This document shows positions 17,168 through 25,892 of a stretch of 64,000 nucleotides of DNA, one piece after another (position 1 is the first letter of the stretch; each line of letters starts with the position of its first letter). The position numbers and the translations under genes are program-made. Location of the stretch: NCBI GenBank assembly GCA_015709205.1, contig JACCQO010000011.1:36102-100101 (forward strand). The letters are read 5' to 3'. The notes under the pieces were generated by a model. The model saw only the letters and a list, made by a program, of their open reading frames with translations, did no database searches and was not told where the DNA came from. The stretch is from Desulfovibrionaceae bacterium (lineage in GTDB: Bacteria; Desulfobacterota; Desulfovibrionia; Desulfovibrionales; Desulfovibrionaceae).

Positions 17168-18454
17168 TCAGGCCTCGGCCGGACGCCGTCCGGCGCGCCG
17201 CGCGGCCAGGATCTTGAGGCCCAGGGAGGCGGCGCACACGGCCAGGGCGATGGCCAGGGCCAGGCGCAGGGTGCCCGGAGCGCCGAAGCGGTCCATGACC
17301 GCGGCGAAGACCAGGGGCGAGACGGCGGAGACCAGGAAGCTCGGGGCGAGCAGCCGGCCGACCACCGTGCCGTAGGTCGCGACGTCGAAGAAGATCAGGG
17401 GCAGGGAGCCGCGGGTGATGGAAAGGATGCCGTTGCCCACGCCGTAGCAGAGCACGAAGGCTGCGGCCGTGGCCACGGCCGCGGCGGACGGGCCCGCGTC
17501 GCAGTCCGGGACCGGACCCGCGATCGGGGGCAGGGCCGGGGACGTGGCCAGGACCAGCGGCAGGGCGAAGGCCAGGGGCAGGGCCAGGCCCGCGATCAGG
17601 TTGAGAGTGGCGGGATGCAAGCGGCCCCGTCCGGCGACCACGGAGAGCCGGGCCAGGAACTGGCCCACGCCGAAGAGCAGGGCCAGGGAAACGGACAGGG
17701 ACGCGGGCAACCCCAGTCCCTGGAGGATGGCGATGACGTGCGCGGCCATGCCCGTGCTGATGCCCGTGGTCAGGGCGAAGAGCAGGGCGTAGAGCGCGGC
17801 GGCCAGGAGCGCGTCGCGGCGCGGGCCGGGCGTGATGGCCGGAGCGGTCGGGCAGGCGCCGGAAGAGCCGTCCCGGGGCTGGCCGGACCTGTCGTCTGCG
17901 GCGCGGCCGCGCGGGAGGGAAAGGTTGAGCGGCGCAATGGCCAGGGCCAGGCCCGCATAGGCCAGCAGCGCGCCGCGCCAGCCCAGCGCCCCGGCCAGGG
18001 CGTGCCCCAGGGGCCAGAAGCAGGTGGAGGCCAGGCCGCCGAGCAGGGTGATCTGGGCCATGGGCCCGCGCGCCGTCGCGCCGCCCAGGCGCGTGAGCGC
18101 GGCAAAGGCCGCGTCGTAGAGCATGGCGCGCATGGCCAGCCCCAGGCAGGCCCAGGCCGCGTAGTAGAGGGGCATGGCCTGCGCGACCGCGATTCCGGCC
18201 AATCCTAGGGCCGCGCACAGCGCCCCGGCGCCCATGACCGGCCCGCCGCCCCAGCGGTCCACGCAACGGCCCACCAGGGGCGAGGCCAGGCCCATGACCA
18301 CCAGGGCCACGGAAAACCCCGCGTAGATCGCGGCGCGACCCCAACCCAGCTCGGCGGTCATGGACTCGCCGAACACGCCGATGGCGTAGTGGGTCACGCC
18401 CCAGGCCATGAGTTGGGAGATCCCCAGGCGCAGGACGCAGCCGCGCGTGATCAT
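17168..18454 (-). CDS. Major facilitator superfamily transporter
   Basis: A 428-residue inner-membrane protein with about twelve hydrophobic segments in two bundles separated by a polar, Arg/Asp-rich central loop (around residues 190-220), typical of MFS permeases. Between segments 2 and 3 the stretch SPLVGRCVDRWGGGPVM is a version of the MFS motif A (GxxxDRxGRR). The substrate is not evident; monocarboxylate-porter and drug-efflux groups are both possible. The ATG at 18454 overlaps the TGA of the acetyltransferase gene (ATGA), so the two are translationally coupled. This pairing suggests that the acetylated compound or its parent is exported, which is inference. Confidence 0.85.
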   Translation of the reverse strand: MITRGCVLRLGISQLMAWGVTHYAIGVFGESMTAELGWGRAAIYAGFSVALVVMGLASPLVGRCVDRWGGGPVMGAGALCAALGLAGIAVAQAMPLYYAAWACLGLAMRAMLYDAAFAALTRLGGATARGPMAQITLLGGLASTCFWPLGHALAGALGWRGALLAYAGLALAIAPLNLSLPRGRAADDRSGQPRDGSSGACPTAPAITPGPRRDALLAAALYALLFALTTGISTGMAAHVIAILQGLGLPASLSVSLALLFGVGQFLARLSVVAGRGRLHPATLNLIAGLALPLAFALPLVLATSPALPPIAGPVPDCDAGPSAAAVATAAAFVLCYGVGNGILSITRGSLPLIFFDVATYGTVVGRLLAPSFLVSAVSPLVFAAVMDRFGAPGTLRLALAIALAVCAASLGLKILAARRAGRRPAEA

Positions 18455-19068
18455 CGCGTTGGAGCGGCCGGACGGCCCGTGGCGGCGGTCTGGTCGGTGT
18501 CGGTCGGCGGCGTCGCGTCGCCCGGACCCAGGGCCCGCTGCATGAGCACGGAGTCCAGCCAGCGGCCGAGCTTGAAGCCCACGTGGCCGAGCGTGCCCGC
18601 ATGGCGGAAGCCCAACCGCGCGTGCAGGCCGATGGAGCCCAGGTTTTCCGAATTGCCGATGACCGCGATCATCTGCCGCCACGGCCCGGCCTCGCACCGG
18701 GCGATGAGCGCGGCCAACAGGGCGCGGCCGATGCCGAGGCGGTGCATGTCCCCGGCCACGTACACGGAATCCTCCAAGGTGAAGCGGTAGCCCGAACGGC
18801 CGTGGTAGGGCGATGCGTAGCAGTAGCCCGTCACGCGGCCGCGGATCTCGGCGACCAGATAGGGCAAGCCCCGGTCCAGGACCTTCGCGCGCCGGGCCAA
18901 CATCTCATCCACCGTGGGCGGGATCTCCTCGAACGAGGCCAGGCCTTGCAGCACCTCCGGGGCGTAGATGGCATGGATGGCGTTCATGTCCTCGGGTGCG
19001 GCGTCCCGGATCACGAGATCGGCGCGGGCTGCGGAACCGGCGGGGGCCGGAGAGGGGGAACGGGGCAT
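18451..19068 (-). CDS. GNAT-family N-acetyltransferase (phosphinothricin acetyltransferase-like)
   Basis: Transfers an acetyl group from acetyl-CoA to an amine. The 205-residue protein starts VIRDAAPEDMNAIHAIYAPEVLQG and continues with SFEEIPPT, the pattern of the phosphinothricin/methionine sulfone acetyltransferase (Pat/MddA) group. The acetyl-CoA pyrophosphate-binding motif appears as HRLGIGRALL around residue 110, followed by the NSENLGSIGLHARLGFRHAG helix and strand. The ATG at 19068 is chosen because AAGGAG lies six bases upstream; the longer frame back to 19188 has a composition unlike protein. It diverges from the LysR gene across 140 bases and overlaps the MFS gene by four bases. True substrates are more likely amino-acid analogues than the herbicide. 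Confidence 0.85.
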   Translation of the reverse strand: MPRSPSPAPAGSAARADLVIRDAAPEDMNAIHAIYAPEVLQGLASFEEIPPTVDEMLARRAKVLDRGLPYLVAEIRGRVTGYCYASPYHGRSGYRFTLEDSVYVAGDMHRLGIGRALLAALIARCEAGPWRQMIAVIGNSENLGSIGLHARLGFRHAGTLGHVGFKLGRWLDSVLMQRALGPGDATPPTDTDQTAATGRPAAPTR

Positions 19069-19179
19069 GGGGGCTCCTTGCGCGCATGGCGCGGGTTGCT
19101 CGGAAGCCGCGCGTTCCGTTTGCTGCGCACGGCGTGTTCGGGTGTAGCCGGAGCCGTTGAATAAGTAAATGCTTGACAA

Positions 19180-19196
19180 TTTATGCAACGTATAAA
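19180..19196. promoter_or_regulatory. Candidate LysR-type operator (T-N11-A palindrome)
   Basis: TTTATGCAACGTATAAA forms an imperfect palindrome containing the T-N11-A core bound by LysR regulators. It lies in the divergent gap between the LysR gene and the acetyltransferase gene, just downstream of a TTGACA at 19173-19178, in an AT-rich patch. Confidence 0.45.
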
Positions 19197-19208
19197 TAAA
19201 TTTTTGGA

Positions 19209-20180
19209 ATGGACGATCTCAAGCTGGAGTGGCTGCACACCTTCGCCATGGTCGCGGCGCTGGGTTCGTTTTCCCGGGCCGCGGCCCGCCTGGGCGTGAC
19301 GCAGCCCGCGGTGAGCCAGCAGGTGCGGCGGCTGGAAACGCTCCTGGGCGTGCGGCTGGTGGAGCGGATCGGCCGCCGCGCCACGCCCACCCCGGCGGGT
19401 CAGGAACTGGTCGAGCACTGTCGCCGGGTGGACGAGGCCGTGGCCGGGGCGCGGCAGGCCATGGCCCGCCACGCGCACGGCGCCTTGGGCCGGGTGCGCA
19501 TCGGCACCGGGGCCACGGCGTGCATCTATCTGCTGCCGCCCGTGCTCCAGGACCTCAAGCGCCGCTTCCCGTCCCTGGAGATCATGGTGCGCACGGGCAA
19601 CACGGCCGACGTGCTCAAGGACCTGGAGGACAATGCCCTGGACGTGGGCCTGGTCACGCTGCCCGCGGCCGGGCGCATGTTCGACGTGACGCCGGTCTTC
19701 GAGGACGCCTACGTGGCCATTGCCGCGGCCCACGCCAATCCGCTGCCCGAGGTGGTCACGCCGGAGTCCCTGGCCGACCTGCCCGTGCTGCTCTTCGAGG
19801 CGGGCGGCAACACGCGGCTGCGGGTGGACCAGTGGTTCGCCCGGGCCGGAGTCGGCATCACGCCGGTGATGAGCCTGGGCAACGTGGAGGCGATCAAGCG
19901 GCTGGTGGCCGCGGGCCTGGGCTGCGCGGTGCTGCCGGGGTCGGCCGTCAGCGGCCCGGAGGGGAAAGTGAAGGACGGGGACGGGCCGGATGGGATCAGG
20001 CCGGGCGGGATCGGGCGGGACGCGGACAACGGGCTTGCGGTGCGGCCCCTGGCCCCGGCCCTCGTCCGCCAGTTGGCCCTGGTGCTGCGGCGCGACAAGA
20101 TCCTGGACAAGGGACTGCGCGAGACGGTCAAGACCCTGCGCACCCTGCACGCCCCGGGCAGCTTGAACACCTTGGAATGA
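19209..20180 (+). CDS. LysR-family transcriptional regulator
   Basis: A 323-residue regulator with an N-terminal winged helix-turn-helix (LHTFAMVAALGSFSRAAARLGVTQPAVSQQVRRLE, residues 9-43) and a periplasmic-binding-like effector domain from about residue 92. It faces the acetyltransferase/MFS pair across a short AT-rich gap with a T-N11-A palindrome and probably controls it and itself. The effector domain carries an unusual Gly/Asp/Arg-rich insertion near residues 248-276, absent from typical LysR proteins. No good ribosome site precedes the ATG, and the nearest promoter-like elements lie so close that the transcript may have almost no leader. Confidence 0.92.
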   Translation: MDDLKLEWLHTFAMVAALGSFSRAAARLGVTQPAVSQQVRRLETLLGVRLVERIGRRATPTPAGQELVEHCRRVDEAVAGARQAMARHAHGALGRVRIGTGATACIYLLPPVLQDLKRRFPSLEIMVRTGNTADVLKDLEDNALDVGLVTLPAAGRMFDVTPVFEDAYVAIAAAHANPLPEVVTPESLADLPVLLFEAGGNTRLRVDQWFARAGVGITPVMSLGNVEAIKRLVAAGLGCAVLPGSAVSGPEGKVKDGDGPDGIRPGGIGRDADNGLAVRPLAPALVRQLALVLRRDKILDKGLRETVKTLRTLHAPGSLNTLE

Positions 20181-20402
20181 ACCCGGCCGGCCGGACGCGG
20201 CACGCGGCGGCAGGGCCCGTGCCGTCCTGTTTTTCATGCCTCGGAAATTTCGGGGGACGTTTCCGTACGTCGCCCCATGGCGTGCGCCCGGCGGGCCGGA
20301 TGTGGCGTACGACCAGGGGAAATACGGAAAGTTCTTTATCAGGAGGGAAAAGTGCACTATTGTCATTCGCGGACGTGGCGCGAAAACGTATAGGTGGAAG
20401 CT

Positions 20403-21593
20403 ATGATACCACGCACAGTGGCCGTGTCGTTGCGGGCCGTCGTGCTCGCCGTGCTCCTGGTGGCGACGTTGGCGGGATGTTCCAAGGACAAGGGCGGCGC
20501 GGACGTGGACGCCGAACGGGCCGCCGCCCTGCTGGGGCCGGTGCTGCGCATCGGCGTGCTCAGTCCCATGACCGGGGATTTCGCCGAGGACGGGCAGGAC
20601 ATCGTCAACGGCGTGAAAACCGCGGTGGCGCAGTTCGCCCCGGGCGGCAAGCTGACGGGCTTCGGCCCCTTCACGCAGGTCGAACTGCAGAGCGAGGACA
20701 CCGGGTGCGACCCGCGTCAGGCCGCGCTCTGGGCCCGCTCCATGGTCGAGGCCAAGGTCAACGCCGTGATCGGCGCGTACTGTTCCGGGGCCACGCTGGA
20801 GGCCGCCGAGACCCTGGACCGCTGGGGCGTGCCCCTGCTCACGCCCGCGTCCACGAACATGGACGTCACGGGCCGCGGGTGGCCCTACGTCTTTCGCCTC
20901 TGCGGCAACGACCTGGCCCAGGCCGTGGCCGCCGTGCGCTTCATGCACGAGCGCCGCGCCGTGCGCTCCCTGTTCCTCGTGGACGACGGCACCGAATATT
21001 CCCGGAACCTGGCCGACTACGTGGAGGTCCAGGCCAAGGACGCCTCCATCAAGATCGTGGGCCGCGAGGCCGTGGACATGGGCCAGCAGGACTACGCGGC
21101 CGTGCTCCAGAAGGTCAAGGCGGCCGCGCCGGACATGTTCTACGTCTCGCTGCAGAACGCGGACGCGGGCAGCCGGATGATCTCCCAGGCGCGCAAGGCG
21201 GGGGTGACGGCCCAGATCATGAGCCAGGACGCGGTGCGCCACCAGCGCTTCATCAAGTCCGCCTGGAAGGCCGCCGAGGGCGTGTACTTCACCTTTGCCA
21301 AGATCGACCGCGACCGGCCGGAATACAGGAATTTCGCCGCCCTGTACCGCAAGTTGGGCTACGGCGAGCCGGGGTCCTATTCGGCCTCGGCCTACGACGC
21401 GGCCCTGGTGCTGCTCACGGCCATCCGGAAGGCGGGCGGCGCAGCGCCGGACGCCATCCGCGACCAGCTCCTGGCCATGGACGTGGAGGGCGCGTCCAAG
21501 CGCATCCTCTTCCGCAACAACGGCGACACCGAGGCCGCCTACGTGGTCCAGCGCGTGGAGAACGGCCGTTTCGTGGACGTCTGGGCCCCGTAG
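20403..21593 (+). CDS. ABC-type branched-chain amino acid (LivJ-like) solute-binding lipoprotein
   Basis: Extracytoplasmic ligand-binding protein of 396 residues. The N-terminus has a lipoprotein signal (hydrophobic run ending LVATLAGCS, lipobox cysteine near residue 23). The mature part has the type I periplasmic-binding fold: IGVLSPMTGDFAEDGQDIVNGVKTAV is the LivJ/Leu-Ile-Val signature, and GAYCSGATLEAAETL and PLLTPAST follow. The ATG at 20403 has GGTGGAA just upstream; an earlier in-frame GTG lies inside that site. No permease or ATPase genes are nearby, so it is an orphan that may work with a distant transporter. A terminator follows at 21618. Confidence 0.9.
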   Translation: MIPRTVAVSLRAVVLAVLLVATLAGCSKDKGGADVDAERAAALLGPVLRIGVLSPMTGDFAEDGQDIVNGVKTAVAQFAPGGKLTGFGPFTQVELQSEDTGCDPRQAALWARSMVEAKVNAVIGAYCSGATLEAAETLDRWGVPLLTPASTNMDVTGRGWPYVFRLCGNDLAQAVAAVRFMHERRAVRSLFLVDDGTEYSRNLADYVEVQAKDASIKIVGREAVDMGQQDYAAVLQKVKAAAPDMFYVSLQNADAGSRMISQARKAGVTAQIMSQDAVRHQRFIKSAWKAAEGVYFTFAKIDRDRPEYRNFAALYRKLGYGEPGSYSASAYDAALVLLTAIRKAGGAAPDAIRDQLLAMDVEGASKRILFRNNGDTEAAYVVQRVENGRFVDVWAP

Positions 21594-21617
21594 GCCCGCG
21601 TCACTCCGGAAACGAAG

Positions 21618-21650
21618 AACGTCCCGCCGGGCAACCCGGCGGGACGTTTT
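21618..21650 (+). terminator. Rho-independent terminator after the solute-binding gene
   Basis: A near-perfect stem (AACGTCCCGCCGGG with its complement, three-base loop) ends in TTTT, 25 bases past the stop codon. On the opposite strand it could also act for the ahb operon. Confidence 0.85.
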
Positions 21651-21689
21651 GGTGTGCCGCGCGGGCGTCCTCGCCGCAGGCGCGCCAGA

Positions 21690-21744
21690 AAGTTTGGGAG
21701 AGTCCGGAGAACCCTTTTCAAAGGGTTCGCCGGCCGCCGGAGGC
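21690..21744. repeat. REP-like intergenic element with perfect palindrome
   Basis: A perfect inverted repeat, GAACCCTTTTCAAAGGGTTC (21709-21728), lies between TTTGGGAGAGTCCGGA and GCCGGCCGCCGGAGGC. Elements of this form recur between genes in Desulfovibrio genomes (recollection). The last 16 bases of the window look like the start of a second copy. Here it lies between convergent transcripts and may also stop the ahb operon. Confidence 0.5.
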
Positions 21745-21764
21745 ATGCCCCGTGGGGCAATCAC

Positions 21765-22319
21765 CTAGTCGCCGTCCTCGCCGCCGTCCGCATCCGTGGC
21801 GTCCGGCCCGTCGCCGTCGTGCATCCTGAAGTCCACGCGGATCTTGAAGAGCTTTTCCGCAGGCAGGTTGAGGATCTCGATGCCGGTCTTGGCCGTGATT
21901 TCGGCCAGGGTGGCGCAGACCATGTCCCAGGACGGGCCGATGAAGGTGAACCAGACGTTGTAGGCGTTCTCGCGCAGGTAGTTGTGCGTCACGTTGGGGT
22001 GGCGGTTGACCTCGGCGATGAAGGATTCGAGCCGGTCTTCGGGGACCTTGGCCGCGCAGAGCGTGGAGCGGAAGCCGAGCTTTTTGGACTGGAAGTTGGC
22101 CCCGATGCGCCGGATCACGCCGGAAGCGCGCAGGGCGCGCACGCGTTCGAGGACCTCGTCCTCGGCCAGGCCCACCTGCGCGCCGACCTCGGCGTAGGGG
22201 CGCGGGGCCAGGGGGAAGGCCGTCTGGATGATGTCCAGGATCTTCTTGTCGTAGGTGTCCATGGGCTGCGCTGGCTGCTTGGGCTGCGCTGACTGGGCGG
22301 ATTGCGTGGGCTGGGGCAT
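21765..22319 (-). CDS. ahbB: Siroheme decarboxylase subunit AhbB
   Basis: With AhbA, removes two acetate carboxyls from siroheme to give 12,18-didecarboxysiroheme in the alternative heme pathway. The 184-residue protein has the Lrp/AsnC-like layout of the NirD/L/G/H-AhbA/B family: a helix-turn-helix-like part (DKKILDIIQTAFPLAPRPYAEVGAQVGLAEDEVLERVRAL) and a C-terminal RAM-like domain with TLCAAKVPEDR, VTHNYLRENAYNVWFT and LPAEKLFKI. The ATG at 22319 has CGGAG upstream, so the Gln/Ala/Pro-rich first 19 residues are probably translated; an internal ATG at 22262 lacks a ribosome site. The C-terminal tail is acidic. ahbA is not in this window. Confidence 0.93.
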   Translation of the reverse strand: MPQPTQSAQSAQPKQPAQPMDTYDKKILDIIQTAFPLAPRPYAEVGAQVGLAEDEVLERVRALRASGVIRRIGANFQSKKLGFRSTLCAAKVPEDRLESFIAEVNRHPNVTHNYLRENAYNVWFTFIGPSWDMVCATLAEITAKTGIEILNLPAEKLFKIRVDFRMHDGDGPDATDADGGEDGD

Positions 22320-22342
22320 GGGCGCTCCGTGGGGCTGCGGGC

Positions 22343-23572
22343 CTAGCACGCCTGGGGGGTGCGGCACTTGACCGGGGTGTAGGAGCACAGCGGCTCCTCC
22401 TGCATGTAGTCGCCCTGCATGGTGTGCGCGCGGGCGCGGCAGCCGCCGCAAAAGGCGTGGTACTCGCACTTGCCGCACTTGCCCTTGTATTCCTCCTGGT
22501 TGCGGAACTGGAGGAAGGGCTTGGAGGTGCGCCAGATCTCCGGGAACGGGGTCTTGGACACGTCGCCGCAGTTCAGGTCCAGGTAGCCGCAGGGCTGCAC
22601 GATGCCGGTGTGGGAGATGAAGCAGAACCCGGTGCCGCCCAGGCAGCCGCGCGTGAGCGCGTCCATGCCGAAGGTGTCCGGCGAGACCTTGACGCCCTCC
22701 TCGCGCGCGCGCTGGCGCATGATCCGGTAGTAGTGCGGCGCGCAGGTGGCCTTGAGGTGCATGTCCGTGGTCTTGCGGAAGTCGTAGAACCAGTTGAGCA
22801 CCTCCTCGTACTCGGCGGCGGAGATGATCTCGTTGCCGAGCTCGGCCCCGCGGCCCGTGGGCACGAGCAGGAAGATGTGCCACGCGGCCGCGCCCAGGTC
22901 GCGGGCCAGGTGGAAGATGTCCTTGAACAGGCCCATGTTGTGGCGCGTGACCGTGGTGTTGATCTGGAACTCGACTCCCGCGTCCTTGAGAAAGCCGATG
23001 CCGCGCAGGGAGGCGTCGAAGGCCCCGGGCACGCCGCGGAACACGTCGTGGTCCGCGGCCGTGGGCGCGTCGATGGAGATGGAGCAGCGCTGCACGCCGA
23101 CCTCCTTCATGCGCCGGGCGTTCTCCGGGGTGATCAGCGTGCCGTTGGGGGCCATGACGCAGCGCAGGCCGCGCCCGTCGGCGTGGGCGATGAGCTCGAA
23201 GATGTCCGGCCGGAGCAGCGGCTCGCCGCCCGTGAAGATGATGATCGGGTTGCCGACCTCGGGGAAGGTGTCGATGAGCGCCTTGGCCCGCTCGGTGGAG
23301 AACTCGCCCGGATATGGCTCCGGGTGCGCCTCGGCGCGGCAGTGCTTGCAGGCCAGGTTGCAGGAGCGGGTGACCTCCCAGGCGATCAGGCGGCAGGCCG
23401 GGGTGCCGTCGGCCAGCGTTCTGGGCGGCATGCCGTTCTTGCCCCCGTGTCCGCCCGGATGTCCGCCCGGATGTCCGCCGCCCGGATGTCCCGCGCCCGG
23501 ATGCCCTCCGGGATGTCCCGCGCCCGGATGGCCCTCGCCCTCGCAGCCGGTGTGGATGCCGTGTTCGTTCAT
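22343..23572 (-). CDS. ahbD: Heme b synthase AhbD (radical SAM)
   Basis: Oxidatively decarboxylates the two propionates of Fe-coproporphyrin III to the vinyl groups of heme. The 409-residue protein has the radical SAM cluster motif CNLACKHC (residues 71-78), the GGEP motif, and a C-terminal SPASM-like cysteine set (CLGGTGFC, CGYLDLNCG, CGKCEYHAFCGGC) for an auxiliary cluster. The opening RLIAWEVTRSCNL favours AhbD over AhbC. The first 45 residues are extraordinary: a run of Gly-His-Pro-Gly repeats that might bind metal. It starts one base beyond the hemB stop codon and is followed by ahbB after 23 bases. Confidence 0.88.
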   Translation of the reverse strand: MNEHGIHTGCEGEGHPGAGHPGGHPGAGHPGGGHPGGHPGGHGGKNGMPPRTLADGTPACRLIAWEVTRSCNLACKHCRAEAHPEPYPGEFSTERAKALIDTFPEVGNPIIIFTGGEPLLRPDIFELIAHADGRGLRCVMAPNGTLITPENARRMKEVGVQRCSISIDAPTAADHDVFRGVPGAFDASLRGIGFLKDAGVEFQINTTVTRHNMGLFKDIFHLARDLGAAAWHIFLLVPTGRGAELGNEIISAAEYEEVLNWFYDFRKTTDMHLKATCAPHYYRIMRQRAREEGVKVSPDTFGMDALTRGCLGGTGFCFISHTGIVQPCGYLDLNCGDVSKTPFPEIWRTSKPFLQFRNQEEYKGKCGKCEYHAFCGGCRARAHTMQGDYMQEEPLCSYTPVKCRTPQAC

Positions 23573-23573
23573 G

Positions 23574-24551
23574 CTATCCGTTCATCAGCCGAAGCACGTC
23601 TTCGGCGAAGTAGGTGAGGATCAGGTCCGCCCCGGCGCGCTTGATGGCCGTGAGCGATTCCAGGACCACGGCGTTCTCGTCGATCCAGCCGTTGGACGCC
23701 GCGGCCTTGATCATCGAGTACTCGCCGCTGACGTGGTAGGCGGCCAGGGGACAGTCGTAGCGGTCCTTCAGGCGCGTGAGCACGTCCAGGTAGGGCAGGG
23801 CGGGCTTGACCATGAGCATGTCCGCGCCCTCGGCGTAGTCCGCCTCGGCCTCGCGCAGCCCCTCGCGGCCGTTGGCCGGGTCCATCTGGTAGGTCTTGCG
23901 GTCCCCGAACTTGGGCGCGGACTCGGCGGCCTCGCGGAACGGGCCGTAAAAGGCCGAGGCGTACTTGACCGCGTAGGACATGATCGGGGTCTCGGTGAGC
24001 CCGGCCTGGTCCAGGGCGGTGCGGATGGCCGCCACGCGGCCGTCCATCATGTCCGAGGGCGCGATGACGTCCGCGCCCGCCCGGGCCTGGGAGACGGCGG
24101 TCTTGGCCAGCAGCTCCAGGGTCGGGTCGTTGAGCACCCGGCCCTCCTTCACCAGGCCGCAGTGGCCGTGCGAGGTGTATTCGCACAGGCACGTGTCCGC
24201 GACCACGACCACGTCCGGGAAGCGCTCCTTGATGCGCCGCGTGGCCTGCTGCACGATGCCGTCGCGGGCGTAGGCCTGGGTGCCGACCTCGTCCTTGGTC
24301 TCGGGAATGCCGAAGAGCATCAGGGCCTTGAGCCCCAGTTTCACGGCCATCTCCACGCGCTCCACGAGCTTGTCCAGGCCGTACTGGTACTGCCCGGGCA
24401 TGGAGGAGATGGGGTTCATGGCCTCGGGATCGCCCTGGGCCGCGAAATACGGCTGGATCAGGTCCTGGGGGCGGATCTCGGTCTCGCGCACCAGTTCGCG
24501 CAGCGTGGCGGTCGTGCGCAGGCGGCGGCCGCGATGGAATTCCTGGAACAT
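23574..24551 (-). CDS. hemB: Delta-aminolevulinic acid dehydratase (porphobilinogen synthase)
   Basis: Condenses two 5-aminolevulinate molecules to porphobilinogen, the first shared tetrapyrrole step. The 325-residue chain shows the cysteine-type zinc site [14 protein letters not shown] and both Schiff-base lysines, in [15 protein letters not shown] and [11 protein letters not shown]. The N-terminal arm that supports octamer formation is present. The ATG at 24551 has GGAGG upstream. It lies between ahbC and ahbD, so early and late heme steps are in one operon, while siroheme itself is made by genes elsewhere. Confidence 0.98.
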   Translation of the reverse strand: MFQEFHRGRRLRTTATLRELVRETEIRPQDLIQPYFAAQGDPEAMNPISSMPGQYQYGLDKLVERVEMAVKLGLKALMLFGIPETKDEVGTQAYARDGIVQQATRRIKERFPDVVVVADTCLCEYTSHGHCGLVKEGRVLNDPTLELLAKTAVSQARAGADVIAPSDMMDGRVAAIRTALDQAGLTETPIMSYAVKYASAFYGPFREAAESAPKFGDRKTYQMDPANGREGLREAEADYAEGADMLMVKPALPYLDVLTRLKDRYDCPLAAYHVSGEYSMIKAAASNGWIDENAVVLESLTAIKRAGADLILTYFAEDVLRLMNG

Positions 24552-24579
24552 GCGTTCCTCCGCAGTTCTTGCCGCGCCG

Positions 24580-25764
24580 TTATGGCTTGGCGATTTCGTC
24601 GTCGGTCAGGTAGCAGGCCGGGTCCGGTGCCCATTCGTCGCCGTAGTAGGCCTCGGCGCGGGCGCGGAAGTTTCCGGCGCAGATGTTCAGGAAGCGGCAC
24701 GTGGCGCAACGGCCCTTGACGTGCCTTTTCTTGTCCTTGAGCTTGTGCAGCAGCTCGATCTCCGGGTCCATCCAGATCTCGGAAAACGGCCGTTCGAGCA
24801 CGTTGCCGAAGGTGTGGTTGCGCCAGAACTGGTCCGCGTGGACCTTGCCGTCCCAGGAGATGCAGCCGATGCCCCGGCCGGAGTTGTTGCCCTCGTTGTA
24901 CTGCAGCAGCTCGAAGACCTCCTCGGCGCGCTTGGGGTCCTCCTTGAGCAGCCGCATCCACAGGTAGGGCCCGTCACAGTGGTTGTCCACGGTGAGGACC
25001 TCCTTCTCCAGCCCGTCGTCGAACATCTCGCGCGTCTTGTCCATGATCAGGTCCACCACGGCGCGGGTCTCGGCGTGGTCCAGGTCCTCGTCGATGAGCT
25101 CGGAGCCGCGGCCGGAATAGACCAGGTGGTAGAAACAGATGCGCGGCACTTCCAGGTCGCGCACGAGCTGGAAGAGGTGCGGAATCTCGGCGGCGTTGCG
25201 CTTGTTGATGGTGAAGCGCAGCCCGACCTTGAGCCCCTCGGCCTTGCAGTTCTCCACGGCCTTGAGCGCCTTGCGGTAGGCCCCGGGCACGCCGCGGAAG
25301 CGGTCGTGGACCTCTTCGGCCCCGTCCAGGGAGATGCCCACGTAGGAAAGGCCCACTTCCTTGAGCTCCTGGGCCTTTTCCTGGGTGATCAGGGTTCCGT
25401 TGGTGGAGATGACCGCACGCATGCCCTTGGCGCGGGCGTGCTTGGCCAGCTCGATCAGGTCGCGGCGCACCAGGGGCTCGCCGCCGGAAAAGAGCATTAC
25501 CGGCGCACCGAAGGCGGCCAAGTCGTCGATCATGGCCTTGGCCTGTTCGGTGCCGATGTCGTCCTGGCCCTGCTCGTCGATGGCGTGCGCGTAGCAGTGC
25601 ACGCACTTGAGGTTGCAGCGCTGGGTCATGTTCCAGACCACGACGGGCTTCTTGTCCAGGGCGAATTGCAGCAGGTGGGACGGGAGCTTGCCGGACTCGC
25701 GCCCGTAGCGCAGGGCGTCGGAGGGCTCGACCTGTCCGCAGAACAGCTTGGAAATACCGATCAT
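24580..25764 (-). CDS. ahbC: 12,18-didecarboxysiroheme deacetylase AhbC (radical SAM)
   Basis: Removes the two acetate side chains of didecarboxysiroheme to yield Fe-coproporphyrin III. The 394-residue protein is NirJ-like: [22 protein letters not shown] holds the radical SAM cysteines (CNLKCVHC), followed by FSGGEPL and the C-terminal [26 protein letters not shown] region that resembles NirJ and distinguishes it from AhbD. C-terminal cysteines [10 protein letters not shown] could hold a second cluster. The ATG at 25764 with GGAG upstream is chosen over an in-frame start 99 bases earlier. It is the first gene of ahbC-hemB-ahbD-ahbB. Confidence 0.88.
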   Translation of the reverse strand: MIGISKLFCGQVEPSDALRYGRESGKLPSHLLQFALDKKPVVVWNMTQRCNLKCVHCYAHAIDEQGQDDIGTEQAKAMIDDLAAFGAPVMLFSGGEPLVRRDLIELAKHARAKGMRAVISTNGTLITQEKAQELKEVGLSYVGISLDGAEEVHDRFRGVPGAYRKALKAVENCKAEGLKVGLRFTINKRNAAEIPHLFQLVRDLEVPRICFYHLVYSGRGSELIDEDLDHAETRAVVDLIMDKTREMFDDGLEKEVLTVDNHCDGPYLWMRLLKEDPKRAEEVFELLQYNEGNNSGRGIGCISWDGKVHADQFWRNHTFGNVLERPFSEIWMDPEIELLHKLKDKKRHVKGRCATCRFLNICAGNFRARAEAYYGDEWAPDPACYLTDDEIAKP

Positions 25765-25818
25765 GACGTCTCCATTGGGGGGAAGTTTCCAGGCCCGGTG
25801 GGCACAAGTGCGCCCCTG

Positions 25819-25846
25819 AATATAAAGGCTTGCCCCGGGAAAGCAA
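25819..25846 (-). promoter_or_regulatory. Candidate promoter of the ahbC-hemB-ahbD-ahbB operon
   Basis: On the minus strand TTGCTT (25841-25846) and TATATT (25819-25824, five of six matches to the consensus) are separated by 16 bases, with a start near 25812, about 48 bases before ahbC. A CCCCGGG/CCCGGGG stem partly overlapping the -35 may end the upstream lipoprotein transcript. Confidence 0.45.
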
Positions 25847-25892
25847 CCCCGGGGTTTCCCCAAAATATGGAGTGTGATGCCGGTTGGTTAGG

